A stretch of 64,000 bases of DNA from Flavobacterium nitrogenifigens (GCF_003254565.1 NZ_QJRI01000171.1:62001-126000), one strand, 5' to 3'; positions 1 through 9,308 are shown, counted from the stretch's first letter. The notes: generated by a model not told the origin, from the sequence alone. Numbers and translations are program-made.

Positions 1-120
1 AATGCCGTTATATCCTTGAAAAACCAATTCCAATTGCGGATTCTGTTTGATATAATTGGCCAAAACATAATGCGCAGCGGGTTCGTCATCTACAATAATG
101 CATCTTTTTGTTTCTCTCAT
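1..120 (-). CDS. LytTR-type response regulator, N-terminal part only (runs off left edge)
   Basis: Reading the minus strand from an ATG at 120 gives a receiver-domain N-terminus: about five basic and polar residues, then CIIVDDEPAA with the paired acidic residues that bind Mg2+ near the phosphorylation pocket, then a helix ending in QLELVFQGYNGI. The phospho-acceptor Asp and the output domain lie outside the window. The ATG overlaps the stop of the upstream sensor kinase by four bases (ATGA), so the two are translationally coupled. LytS-type kinases of this kind pair with LytTR DNA-binding regulators, which is why that output domain is inferred. Likely target by position is the divergent RND operon starting at 1329. 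Confidence 0.85.
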   Translation of the reverse strand, partial: MRETKRCIIVDDEPAAHYVLANYIKQNPQLELVFQGYNGI

Positions 121-1154
121 CCTACAAACTTTTTTAGCTGTATTTCTAAATCTACAATATAAGTCTGTTTATCGTCTTGAACATCTAATTTATAATCTTT
201 CCCATAAATTAAATTCAAACGTTCGATAGTGTTTTTTAAGCCAATTTTGGTCGAAATCACATCATTCTTCTTCGGAATTGAATTGGCTACATGAAGATGC
301 AGCAATCCTTTTTCGACAGAAATTGTAATTTTCACAAAACACTTTTCAATAGCGCAAGTTCCGTGTTTAAAAGCATTTTCTATGAATGCAATTAAAAGCA
401 TTGGCGAAATTTTATAGGCATTTTCGTTGTCAACATTGCTTTCAAAAGTAATATCGCATCGATAGCCAACACGCTCTTTTTCTAGCTGCACATAACTGTT
501 TATAAACTCTAGTTCGTCTTCTAAAGATACGCATTGTTTGCTATTGCTTTCTAACTGATAACGCATTAACTGCGAAACCTTCATAATCAAATCGGGTGTT
601 CTGTCTGGAAACTGAAGACTGATTCCGTAAAGTGTATTAAAGGTATTGAACAAAAAATGCGGATTTAATTGTCCTTTCAATGAATTTAATTGCATTTGAT
701 TGAACAATAAAGCCGCATCGGTTTGTTTTCTGTGAATACGATAAAACTTAAAAACAATTATCGGACTCAGAATGCAGACCAAAGTTCCTAAAACGCTGGC
801 CAATTGGTACGCATAACTTCTCTGATGCGAGTTTTGGTATAAATGGCAATTGGCAAACATATCCATTTTTGTGATTTCATACAAAATGACAGAAAATACA
901 AAAACTCCAAAAAGCGTTAAAATTATATAGGTAAAAGGTTTGTTTGCTTTGAATAAAATCGGAAGGATAAAAAAACGATTAAATTGGGCATGCATGTATA
1001 AAATGCAATAAAAAAATACACCCATTGCAATAGAAACGAAGGAACTAAAGAGCATCCAGTCGTTTTTTAGGGTATATATTGTAAAGGAGAAAAGGACAAC
1101 GGCAACCTCCTGCCACCATTTGTTATCCAATATGTTATCAATTCTTTTGTTCAT
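117..1154 (-). CDS. LytS/YehU-type sensor histidine kinase
   Basis: A 345-residue membrane sensor kinase. About four hydrophobic segments occupy residues 15-140. They are followed by the His_kinase (PF06580) signature LNPHFLFN at 163-170, with H166 as the expected phospho-acceptor. An N-box ENAFKHG at 259-265 and a glycine box KIGLKNTIERL near 302-312 form a compact HATPase. There is no periplasmic sensor domain, so the signal is probably sensed in or at the membrane. It is transcribed away from the RND operon at 1329 and overlaps its partner regulator. Kinase-regulator pairs of this type often sit beside the exporter they control, but that link is inferred here. Confidence 0.9.
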   Translation of the reverse strand: MNKRIDNILDNKWWQEVAVVLFSFTIYTLKNDWMLFSSFVSIAMGVFFYCILYMHAQFNRFFILPILFKANKPFTYIILTLFGVFVFSVILYEITKMDMFANCHLYQNSHQRSYAYQLASVLGTLVCILSPIIVFKFYRIHRKQTDAALLFNQMQLNSLKGQLNPHFLFNTFNTLYGISLQFPDRTPDLIMKVSQLMRYQLESNSKQCVSLEDELEFINSYVQLEKERVGYRCDITFESNVDNENAYKISPMLLIAFIENAFKHGTCAIEKCFVKITISVEKGLLHLHVANSIPKKNDVISTKIGLKNTIERLNLIYGKDYKLDVQDDKQTYIVDLEIQLKKFVG

Positions 1155-1284
1155 TCTTAATTGTGAAATAGTTTACAAAGTACGAACAAATATTTAATTA
1201 TTTTTTTCAAAAAATGACCAATTCAATTCGTCATTTACTAGTGCAGTACATCACTTAACCTGACTTTTATCAGTATAAGAGAAA

Positions 1285-1292
1285 TAAATTTG
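1285..1292 (+). promoter_or_regulatory. Candidate Bacteroidota -7 box (TAAATTTG) for the first RND operon
   Basis: TAAATTTG matches the Bacteroidota -7 consensus TAnnTTTG exactly. No good TTG -33 element is visible at the usual distance, so the call is moderate. If it is used, transcription would start near 1297. That is downstream of an in-frame TTG at 1290 and supports translation from the ATG at 1329. Confidence 0.45.
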
Positions 1293-1328
1293 TTTCATCA
1301 AAAACATATTTATATCACACTTGAGTTT

Positions 1329-2714
1329 ATGTATTTCAAAAAAATTACCTTATTATTTTTATTGATTTTTGCCTCAATCGGTTATGCTCAAACCCTGTCT
1401 TTAAAAGAAGCATTAAAGATAGGTCTTGAAAACTACGGTTCTATCCGAGCAAAAAACAATTACACCAATGCATCAAAAGAGACTCTAAAACAATCTCGCC
1501 GTGATTATCTGCCCAACTTGAATTTATCGGCACAGCAGGATTACGGAACCGTAAACGGACAAAACGGACCGCTTTATGGTTTTGGAGGTTTAGGAGTCGC
1601 ATCATCAGGACTTCCGTTACCAGAGCAAAACTGGAACTCGGCATTTGGTGCGCTTTATTTAGTCAACATGAACTGGGATTTTTTCACTTTCGGAAAAACA
1701 CAGGAAAAAATCAATTTATCTAAAATTGATGTTCAGGCTAAAGAAAAAGATTTACAGCAGGAAAAATTCCAGCAGGAAATCAAAATTTCGGCTGCTTATT
1801 TGAATTTATTGGCTAGCCAAAGATTGCTGATTTCGCAGCAAAAAAACTTAGACCGCGCAGAAGTCTTCAAAAAGACAGCCGTTGCGAGAGTTAAAAACGG
1901 CTTATTGGCCGGAGTCGATTCTACATTGGCTACAGCCGAAGTTTCTAAAGCAAAAATCGCTTTAAACTTAGCTAGAAACTTTGTTAAGGAACAAAACAAC
2001 AAATTGGTCGATTTAATGGGCGTTGCGCCTCAGGATTTTGTAACCGATACTTTATTTGTAACTCAGATTCCAAAAGAATTGATAACCAAAGAAACTGCTA
2101 CAGACAGTCTTCACCCTCTATTACAATTCTATAAAACCAAAATCGATTACAGCAACCAGCAGGTTAAATTGTACAAACGATTCTATTATCCAACAATGAG
2201 TGCTTTTGGGGTTTTACAAACTAGAGCTTCAGGATTTGACAATTCGTATGCAACCAATCAGAATGCTTTTACGAGAAATTATTGGGATGGCGTAAATCCA
2301 GATCGCACCAATTATTTGGTTGGAGTTGGAATTACGTGGAATTTAACCACGCCTTTCAGATCAAGCAAACAAGTAAGCGCTCAGAAATTTGTTTCTCAGG
2401 CTTTGCAGGAAGAATACAATCAGGCGGATAGAGAATTGAAGTCTCAGCTGACTTTTGCCGAAGATAAAATCAAAATTACTTTGGAGAATTATGCCGAAGC
2501 GCCAATTCAGGTTGATGCCGCTCAAAGAGCTTACATTCAGAAATCGACCTTATACAAAAATGGTTTAACCGATTTGACTGATTTAACTCAAACCATGTTT
2601 ACGCTAAATCGCGCTGAAATCGATCGAGATATTGTCAATAATAATGTGTGGCAATCGTACTTATTAAAAGTCGCTGCAACAGGAAATTTTGACTTATTTA
2701 TAAATGAATTTTAA
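1329..2714 (+). CDS. TolC-family outer membrane efflux channel
   Basis: Outer membrane channel of a tripartite pump, about 461 residues. The ATG at 1329 is chosen because it begins a clean signal peptide (MYFKKITLLFLLIFASIGYAQ, cleaved after AQ or GYA). The longer in-frame TTG at 1290 overlaps the promoter box. Mature sequence opens with SLKEALKIGLENY, typical of the first TolC helix. It carries long amphipathic coiled-coil helices with regular Gln/Lys/Glu spacing and two internally similar halves, as in the OEP family (PF02321). The RND permease follows 12 bases downstream and the adaptor comes third, so the channel is first in this operon. The substrate is unknown. Confidence 0.9.
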   Translation: MYFKKITLLFLLIFASIGYAQTLSLKEALKIGLENYGSIRAKNNYTNASKETLKQSRRDYLPNLNLSAQQDYGTVNGQNGPLYGFGGLGVASSGLPLPEQNWNSAFGALYLVNMNWDFFTFGKTQEKINLSKIDVQAKEKDLQQEKFQQEIKISAAYLNLLASQRLLISQQKNLDRAEVFKKTAVARVKNGLLAGVDSTLATAEVSKAKIALNLARNFVKEQNNKLVDLMGVAPQDFVTDTLFVTQIPKELITKETATDSLHPLLQFYKTKIDYSNQQVKLYKRFYYPTMSAFGVLQTRASGFDNSYATNQNAFTRNYWDGVNPDRTNYLVGVGITWNLTTPFRSSKQVSAQKFVSQALQEEYNQADRELKSQLTFAEDKIKITLENYAEAPIQVDAAQRAYIQKSTLYKNGLTDLTDLTQTMFTLNRAEIDRDIVNNNVWQSYLLKVAATGNFDLFINEF

Positions 2715-2726
2715 TTATAAATCCTA

Positions 2727-5700
2727 ATGAATTTAATACGTTTTGCACTCCGCAAACCCATTTCCATTTTAGTATTGGTTGCGGGTCTATTTTTCTTCGG
2801 AATTGGTGCCATCAAAGACATTAAGGTAGACATTCTGCCAAAAATGAATTTGCCGGTTATCTATATCGCGCACCCGTTTGGAGGTTACACGCCAGATCAG
2901 ATGGAGGCTTATTTTGCCAAAAACTACGTAAACGTTTTACCTTTTTCGAACGGTATCAAATCGGTAGAAACCAAAAATATTCAGGGGTTAATGATTATGA
3001 AATTAACCTATTATGAAGGAACCAACATGGCTCAGGCAGCTGCCGAGTTAAGTGCGCTTTCCAACAGAATCCAAGCGGCTTTTCCTCCGGGAACACAGCC
3101 TCCGTTTATCATTCGTTTTGATGCTTCTTCTTTGCCAATTGGACAATTGGTTTTGAGCAGTAAAATACGTTCAAACAACGAGCTGCAGGATTTAGCCAAC
3201 GTTTATGTTCGTGCTTCCTTTACTGCAATTCCAGGATTATTATCTCCAGCTCCTTTCGGCGGAAGCCCAAGAACTATTGAGGTAAACGTAGATCCAGATT
3301 TATTGCGTTCTCATAATATGACGCCAGACCAGATTGTTGATGCTATTCGTTTAAACAACCAAACGGCTCCTTCTGGAAACGTGCGTATGGGCGACAAAAA
3401 CTATATTACGCCAACAAATAATACCATTAAAGAAGTTAAAGATTTTGAACAGATTCCGCTATTTAAAGGTGGCGTTCAAAACTTAAAATTAGGGGATGTT
3501 GCGTCTGTAAAAGACGGTGCCGATATTACGGCTGGTTATGCTTTGGTAAACGGAAAACGTTCGGTTTACATTAGTATCGCAAAAGCGGGAGACGCTTCAA
3601 CTTGGGATGTGGTTCAGAAATTGAAAAAAGAGCTTCCTAAAATTCAAAGCACGCTTCCTGAAGATGTAAACATTACATACGAATTTGACCAATCGGTTTA
3701 TGTAATCAACTCGGTTAAAAGTTTGATTACTGAGGGAATTATCGGTGCGGTTCTAACGGGATTAATGGTTTTATTATTCTTAGGTGACCGTCGTGCAGCA
3801 TTAATCGTAATTATGACGATTCCGATTTCGATTATTTCTGGAGTTTTATTCCTGAAATTATTCGGGCAGACGATCAACTTAATGTCTCTATCTGGATTGG
3901 CTTTGGCAATTGGTATTTTGGTGGATGAAAGTACCGTAACCATCGAAAATATTCACCAGCATCTTGACATGGGAAAACCAAAAGCGCTCGCCATTTGGGA
4001 CGCCTGTCAGGAAATTGCTTTACCTAAATTATTGATCCTTCTTTGTATTCTAGCGGTATTTGCGCCAGCATTTACTATGGTCGGAATTCCGGGAGCGTTG
4101 TTCTTGCCTTTGGCATTAGCTATTGGTTTTTCTATGGTGATTTCGTTCTTACTATCTCAAACTTTTGTGCCTGTAATGGCCAACTGGATGATGAAAGGAC
4201 ATGAAAAACACGCACACGGACCAGAAATTACAGATGATGAAGCTGAGTTTAACGACTGCGGTTTAACACCTGAATCTGAGCAAAATTTAATTGGTCAGAA
4301 AAAAGAAATGGTCGAAAGAGAAGATTTCAACAATGATGGAAAAGTAAGTGGTTTCGAGCGATTCAGAAATCGTTTTATGCGAACTTTAGATCGTTTGTTT
4401 GTTCATAAAAAAATAACGACTGTGACCTATTTGGTTGGAGCAACACTTTTAGCCATTGTGTTCATTAATTTTATCGGAAAAGACGTTTTCCCGAGAACCA
4501 ACTCGAGCCAGTTTCAATTGAGAATGAGAGCAACAGACGGAACTCGTTTGGAAAGAACCGAAGAACAAGCTAGAATTGTTTTAAAAGAATTGGAAAAAAT
4601 GGTCGGTAAAGATCATATCGGAATTACATCTGTATATGTCGGTCAGCACCCTTCTCTATTCTCGATCAACCCGATTTATCTATTCATGGCAGGTTCTCAC
4701 GAAGCGGTTTTCCAAGTGAGTTTAAAAGACTATCACGAAGATATGGACGATTTTAAAGATGAGTTTAGAGCGAGACTTAAGAAACAACTTCCAGACACTA
4801 AACTTTCTTTTGAACCAATCGAATTGACAGATAAAGTTCTAAGCCAAGGTTCTCCTACTCCAATCGAGATTCGAGTAGCTGGAAAAGACAAAAAACGAAA
4901 CGAATTGTACGCGACTGAAATTGTAAATAAACTAAAAGCGATTTCGTATTTCAGAGACGTTCAAATTGGTCAGCCAATTCATTATCCCGCAATGAATATT
5001 GATATTGACAGAACCCGTGCTGCCGAATTGGGAGTTGATATGAATGATATTTCGCGTTCGCTTGTGGCTTCAACCTCATCTTCACGTTATACCGAAAAAA
5101 ATAACTGGGTTGATGAAAAAGCAGGATTATCGTATTCTGTTCAGGTTCAGGTTCCATTAAACAAAATGAAAAGCAAAACCGATATTGGAGAAATTCCAGT
5201 ATTAAAAAATTCGCTTCGTCCTGTTTTAAGTGACGTTGCCAAAATTACACCGGGATTTGTGAGCGGTGAAAATGACAATTTAGGGGCCATGCCGTACATT
5301 ACCGTTACTGCAAACATCTATAAAACCGATTTGGGGACGGCTTCAAAAGATGTGAGCAAAACAATTAGTTCATTGGGCGAATTACCACGTGGTTTATTTA
5401 TCACGCCAATTGGACTAAGTACTGTACTGACAGAGACATTAAGCAGCTTGCAAACAGGATTATTGGTCGCTGTGTTTGTAATCTTCTTAATGCTGGCCGC
5501 TAATTTCCAATCGTTCAAAGTTTCGCTGGTTATTTTAACCACAGTTCCTGCCGTAGTTTTAGGCGCTTTATTAATGCTGACTATTACAGGTTCTACGCTT
5601 AATTTGCAATCGTATATGGGAATCATCATGTCGGTTGGAGTTTCTATTGCCAACGCCGTACTTTTGGTAACGAATGCCGAACAGCTTCGAAAAATAAACG

Positions 5701-6014
5701 GAAATGCCTTAGAATCTGCTCGTGAAGCTGCTGCGTTGCGTCTTCGTCCGATTATCATGACATCTGTTGCGATGATTGCGGGAATGCTGCCAATGGCAAT
5801 TGGACACGGCGAAGGAGGCGATCAGGTTTCTCCGTTAGGAAGAGCGGTTATCGGCGGATTATTATTTTCTACTTTTGCCGTATTACTAATCCTTCCGCAG
5901 ATATTTGCGTGGGCACAAGAAAAAACATCGACACAATCTGTTTCTTTAGATCCTGAAGACGAAGAAAGCATCCATTATATTTCATCAATAAGTAAGTCGA
6001 AAGCTGGAAAGTAA
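2727..6014 (+). CDS. RND (AcrB/HAE1-like) efflux permease with an EF-hand-like loop
   Basis: Inner membrane proton-driven permease, 1095 residues, with the RND layout: TM1 at about 10-30, a large periplasmic loop, TM2-6 at about 335-490, a cytoplasmic linker, TM7 near 570, a second periplasmic loop and TM8-12 to about 1065. The TM4 proton-relay pair is D400-E401 (GILVDEST) instead of the usual Asp-Asp. The linker between the halves is long and acidic. At 533-544 it contains DFNNDGKVSGFE, which fits the EF-hand calcium loop pattern at positions 1, 3, 5, 6, 8, 9 and 12. It follows the channel gene and precedes the adaptor. Substrate cannot be told; drug or toxic-compound export is the family norm. 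Confidence 0.93.
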   Translation: MNLIRFALRKPISILVLVAGLFFFGIGAIKDIKVDILPKMNLPVIYIAHPFGGYTPDQMEAYFAKNYVNVLPFSNGIKSVETKNIQGLMIMKLTYYEGTNMAQAAAELSALSNRIQAAFPPGTQPPFIIRFDASSLPIGQLVLSSKIRSNNELQDLANVYVRASFTAIPGLLSPAPFGGSPRTIEVNVDPDLLRSHNMTPDQIVDAIRLNNQTAPSGNVRMGDKNYITPTNNTIKEVKDFEQIPLFKGGVQNLKLGDVASVKDGADITAGYALVNGKRSVYISIAKAGDASTWDVVQKLKKELPKIQSTLPEDVNITYEFDQSVYVINSVKSLITEGIIGAVLTGLMVLLFLGDRRAALIVIMTIPISIISGVLFLKLFGQTINLMSLSGLALAIGILVDESTVTIENIHQHLDMGKPKALAIWDACQEIALPKLLILLCILAVFAPAFTMVGIPGALFLPLALAIGFSMVISFLLSQTFVPVMANWMMKGHEKHAHGPEITDDEAEFNDCGLTPESEQNLIGQKKEMVEREDFNNDGKVSGFERFRNRFMRTLDRLFVHKKITTVTYLVGATLLAIVFINFIGKDVFPRTNSSQFQLRMRATDGTRLERTEEQARIVLKELEKMVGKDHIGITSVYVGQHPSLFSINPIYLFMAGSHEAVFQVSLKDYHEDMDDFKDEFRARLKKQLPDTKLSFEPIELTDKVLSQGSPTPIEIRVAGKDKKRNELYATEIVNKLKAISYFRDVQIGQPIHYPAMNIDIDRTRAAELGVDMNDISRSLVASTSSSRYTEKNNWVDEKAGLSYSVQVQVPLNKMKSKTDIGEIPVLKNSLRPVLSDVAKITPGFVSGENDNLGAMPYITVTANIYKTDLGTASKDVSKTISSLGELPRGLFITPIGLSTVLTETLSSLQTGLLVAVFVIFLMLAANFQSFKVSLVILTTVPAVVLGALLMLTITGSTLNLQSYMGIIMSVGVSIANAVLLVTNAEQLRKINGNALESAREAAALRLRPIIMTSVAMIAGMLPMAIGHGEGGDQVSPLGRAVIGGLLFSTFAVLLILPQIFAWAQEKTSTQSVSLDPEDEESIHYISSISKSKAGK

Positions 6015-6076
6015 TAAAGTCATAAAGCCGAAAGTCATAAAGTCAAAAGTTATAACCCGTTGGGAGTAATTATTTT

Positions 6077-6213
6077 TTAACACATAGAAACATAGATTTT
6101 AATTTTAAATAAAAAAAGGTAAAAGAAAAAACTAGTTTTCACACATAGCTATGCGCATTGAAACAAGTGAAACGCCTTTACCCGTAAAGAAGAGCTATGA
6201 TTCTATGTGTTAA
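6077..6213 (+). repeat. 137-bp hairpin-ended dispersed repeat, copy 1
   Basis: First of six copies in the window. The ends are complementary: TTAACACATAGAAACATAG at the left and CTATGATTCTATGTGTTAA at the right. The centre has the palindrome-derived CACACATAGCTATG followed by GTGAAACGCC. It fills much of the 352-base gap between the permease and adaptor genes of one operon. The rest of the gap (6015-6076, 6214-6366) is AT-rich with short repeats of the type cataaagtc and shows no gene. Confidence 0.9.
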
Positions 6214-6366
6214 ATTAAATTTTATTCACTTTCAAAGCTTAAAACATATTCATTATATAAAACCAAAAAATGAAATCGCCAACAAAAAATAATTTGTTGA
6301 AAAACAAATACCGAAAAATTAAAAGGCGATAACATAAATGACCTATGCAAAATAAATTCAACATTT

Positions 6367-7455
6367 ATGAAAAGTAACATTATAAAATCATCTGCATTAT
6401 TATTTACAGCGCTAGTTGTATTAAGCGGTTGCGAAAAGAAAAAAGAAGAAACTGCGAAAGCAGAAATCGAACCGAAAGTAGAAACTTTCGCTTTAGCGAA
6501 AGAAAAACTAACAACAGAATTGCGTTTGCCAGCTGAATTAACCGGTTTTCAACAAGTTGATTTGTATGCAAAAGTGAGCAGTTTCGTAAAATTATTGAAA
6601 GTTGATATTGGTACGAAAGTAAAAAAAGGACAGCTTTTGATTGTTTTGGAAGCGCCAGAAATCAGTTCGCAATTGGCTGCAGCCGAATCGAGACTGAAAT
6701 CTATGGAAGCCATTTACGCAACCAGCAAAAGCACTTACAACCGTTTGTACGAAACAAGCAAAGTGGAAGGAACGATTTCTAAAAACGACTTAGAAATGGC
6801 AAGCGGAAAAAAGAACTCTGATTACGCACAACTTCAAGCGGCAATTGCGGCTCATAAAGAAATTGCGATTATGAGAGGCTACTTAGAAATTCGCGCTCCT
6901 TTTGATGGCGTTGTAGCAGCTAGAAATGTCAATTTAGGAACATTTGTTGGCCCAGCAGGAAAAGGTTCAGATTTGCCTTTATTAACGATTCAAGAGCAAA
7001 GTAAATTACGTTTGGCGGTTTCTGTACCAGAATTGTACACAGGATATTTGCACCCAGGCGACGAAATGAGTTTTAATGTAAAATCGTTGCCAGATACTTT
7101 CTCAGCAAAAATTACCAGAATGTCTGGCGCTTTAGATTTAAAACTGCGTTCTGAAAGAGTTGAAATGGACGTTCACAACACCAAAGGAAATTTATTGCCT
7201 GGAATGGTTGCCGAAGTGCTGCTACCGCTTAACGCGAAAGACAGCACATTTGTAGTGCCAAAATCTGCCGTAGTAAGTTCTGCCGAAGGAATATATGTGG
7301 TGAAAGTAGTAAACCACAAAGCGACAAGAGTTGACATTAAAAAAGGAAGAGAAATCGAAGATAAAATTGAAATTTTCGGCGATTTGACTCCAAACGATAA
7401 ACTGGTAAAAATTGCCAGCGAAGAAACTAAGGAAGGCGATGTCATAAACGAATAA
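6367..7455 (+). CDS. RND periplasmic adaptor (HlyD/AcrA-type) lipoprotein
   Basis: Membrane fusion protein, 362 residues, linking the permease at 2727 to the channel at 1329. The signal peptide ends in the lipobox LSGC with C22 as the lipidated residue. After a short charged spacer come a lipoyl-like half (about 55-95), a short alpha-hairpin (about 100-150, AAAESRLKSMEAIYATSKST), the second lipoyl half with IRAPFDGVVAARN near 175-190, a beta-barrel and a membrane-proximal domain ending at about 350. The gap of 352 bases after the permease is unusual for an operon and holds the repeat at 6077. A bidirectional-looking terminator follows at 7534. Confidence 0.92.
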   Translation: MKSNIIKSSALLFTALVVLSGCEKKKEETAKAEIEPKVETFALAKEKLTTELRLPAELTGFQQVDLYAKVSSFVKLLKVDIGTKVKKGQLLIVLEAPEISSQLAAAESRLKSMEAIYATSKSTYNRLYETSKVEGTISKNDLEMASGKKNSDYAQLQAAIAAHKEIAIMRGYLEIRAPFDGVVAARNVNLGTFVGPAGKGSDLPLLTIQEQSKLRLAVSVPELYTGYLHPGDEMSFNVKSLPDTFSAKITRMSGALDLKLRSERVEMDVHNTKGNLLPGMVAEVLLPLNAKDSTFVVPKSAVVSSAEGIYVVKVVNHKATRVDIKKGREIEDKIEIFGDLTPNDKLVKIASEETKEGDVINE

Positions 7456-7533
7456 CCTGCGTTTTAGTCTTCAATTTAGTGATTACCAAAAACTGTACGC
7501 ATTCTTAGGAATGCAAATTTAAAAATTTGCCTA

Positions 7534-7576
7534 AAAGGGCAGTTCTTCTTTAATTGGAGGGACTGTCCTTTTTTTT
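7534..7576 (+). terminator. Rho-independent terminator after the first RND operon
   Basis: AAAGGGCAGT (7534-7543) pairs with ACTGTCCTTT (7562-7571) with one wobble, followed by a run of T. A smaller palindrome, GCAAATTTAAAAATTTGC, lies just before at 7513-7530. From here to 7771 the DNA is very AT-rich and I see no gene; it must hold the promoter of the next gene, but no clear TAnnTTTG box stands out. Confidence 0.8.
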
Positions 7577-7771
7577 GTTTGTAGTGAAACCAAGTGAATT
7601 TCGATTATTTTTTTTAAAACTGTTGTGAATAACATATTAATTATCTATTTTTCTTTTCAAGCAAAAAAAGTCTGCTTATTGAGCAAATAAACATTTTTAT
7701 GTTAATAAATTAAAATCATTTCAATTGAAGTTATATGTAAATTTAAAGACAAATTTTCAAGTATTTAGGAA

Positions 7772-8590
7772 ATGAAAAACGAATTAAAAATTACCGACAC
7801 TTCTATTGAAGAAAAAATTAAAAGAGAATTAAAAGCAAAACCAGGAAGTGAGCGAGATCGCATTTTTTCAAAATTTTTTGGTGCTGCATTGGGTGGAATT
7901 CCTTGGGTTGGCGGTTTTTTAAATATACTAACAGATTTACATTTTGATGATCAATCTAAAAATAATCTACTGTATGAAAAATGGCTAGAAGAACATCAAA
8001 ATAAAATGAGATTACTTGGAGAAACCCTATATGAAGTTGTAAAAAAACTAAATGAATTCTCAGAAGATATTAATGAAAGACTTGAAAGTGAAGAATATTT
8101 ACAGATCGTGCGTAAATCTTTTAGAACTTGGGACAATGCCGATACCTTTGAAAAACGAGAATTAATAAGAAAGTTAATTACAAATGCTGGAGGGCAAAAA
8201 ATTGTTGACGATGACATAATTAGACTTTTCTTAGATTGGTTAAATCTTTATCATGAAATTCATTTTTCAGTTATAAAGGTAATTTACCAGAACCAAAGCG
8301 CTAGCAGAGGTGAAATATGGCAAGAATTAAATGGAACTTATGTCAGAGAAGATTCCATGGAAGCTGATTTATTTAAAATGTTAATTAGAGATTTAAGTAC
8401 TGGAGGAGTGATTCGTCAATATAGACCAACAGATTATTATGGAAATTTTGTAAAGCAAAAGAGAACAAAGACTCCATCATCAGGAACTTTAAAATCTGCT
8501 TTTGATGACAATGAACAATATGTTCTTACTAATTTAGGACAAAATTTTGTTCATTACACAATGAATGAATTAAGTACGAAAATTGAATAA
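7772..8590 (+). CDS. Unknown protein with a Gly-rich hydrophobic segment and a C-terminal winged-helix-like region
   Basis: I do not recognise a named family with certainty. The 272-residue protein has a charged N-terminus. Next is a Gly-rich hydrophobic stretch FFGAALGGIPWVGGFLNIL (about 36-54) of the sort seen in membrane-inserting or pore-like proteins. A helical part with a coiled-coil feel (about 68-115) follows, then a segment LFLDWLNLYHEIHFSVIKVIY. From about 170 a domain resembling a winged helix (RGEIWQELNG, LIRDLSTGGVIRQYR) ends with YVLTNLGQNFVHYTM. The layout is reminiscent of DUF4393/Abi-alpha-like proteins, from memory and weakly. The next gene is 25 bases downstream in the same direction and encodes a membrane protein. 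Confidence 0.7.
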   Translation: MKNELKITDTSIEEKIKRELKAKPGSERDRIFSKFFGAALGGIPWVGGFLNILTDLHFDDQSKNNLLYEKWLEEHQNKMRLLGETLYEVVKKLNEFSEDINERLESEEYLQIVRKSFRTWDNADTFEKRELIRKLITNAGGQKIVDDDIIRLFLDWLNLYHEIHFSVIKVIYQNQSASRGEIWQELNGTYVREDSMEADLFKMLIRDLSTGGVIRQYRPTDYYGNFVKQKRTKTPSSGTLKSAFDDNEQYVLTNLGQNFVHYTMNELSTKIE

Positions 8591-8615
8591 AATTAGTTTA
8601 GTTTGAAAGATAATC

Positions 8616-9308
8616 ATGAATGGAAAAAAAATCACAATTAGCCTTTTTCTTTTAGGAATCATTTTATGCCTTTTTACTATTTCAATTTATCTGATCAAGT
8701 TTGGCACTTTAAAATTTTCAGATAAAACATCAGATTGGGTAGATTTTGCAGATTATTTTAGCGGAATTTTGAATCCAATAATAGCGATTTTAAATTTAGT
8801 CTTTTTCGCTTACTTAAGTTTTAAGATTATAAACATTGAGGATAGTAGAAATAATTGGACCTTACAAGAATTAGCTAGACCTTATGGTGATTTACTAACA
8901 GAAAGTACTGTTAACAGCATAGAGCTATCCTTACATAATGTAGGACTTGGTCCGCTTATTTTAACTGACTTCAGAGTTTATAAAGATGCTGATAATTCAT
9001 ATAAAGATTTCTACTATCTAATAAATGATATTGCTGATCAAGAAAATATCAGTCCTGATATTAAATTTAAAATTGATTCTTTTGAGCTGAGTTCTACTCA
9101 TGGTGCTATTGCAAAGGATAAATCCATATGCATATTTAAGATTTATTTCATAAATGATAATATGAAAGAAAACCAAGAATTCATTAAGTTATTAAGAACT
9201 AAACTCGATTCTTACTATATAAGTATAACTTACGAAGATCTGTATGGGAGAGAAATTGAATGTATAAATGAAAGACTAAGTTTTAACGATTGGCGTTTCT
9301 CCAGCTAG
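8616..9308 (+). CDS. Unknown two-TM membrane protein with a soluble C-terminal domain
   Basis: A 230-residue protein with a membrane hairpin: TM1 at about 7-27, the loop DKTSDWVDFADYFSGILNP, and TM2 at about 55-73. The remainder (about 85-230) looks like a beta-rich cytoplasmic domain. The D/W-x-D-F-x-x-Y-x-x-G-x-L-x-P loop followed by a hydrophobic helix is the hallmark of a loosely defined group of membrane proteins often annotated as putative abortive-infection proteins. I use that as a hint, not a function. It probably forms an operon with the gene at 7772. A hairpin repeat begins directly at its stop codon. Confidence 0.7.
   Translation: MNGKKITISLFLLGIILCLFTISIYLIKFGTLKFSDKTSDWVDFADYFSGILNPIIAILNLVFFAYLSFKIINIEDSRNNWTLQELARPYGDLLTESTVNSIELSLHNVGLGPLILTDFRVYKDADNSYKDFYYLINDIADQENISPDIKFKIDSFELSSTHGAIAKDKSICIFKIYFINDNMKENQEFIKLLRTKLDSYYISITYEDLYGREIECINERLSFNDWRFSS

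Noticed and set aside
1290..1328. Upstream TTG start for the TolC gene
   Set aside because: It overlaps the TAnnTTTG box and would put 13 residues before a good signal peptide.
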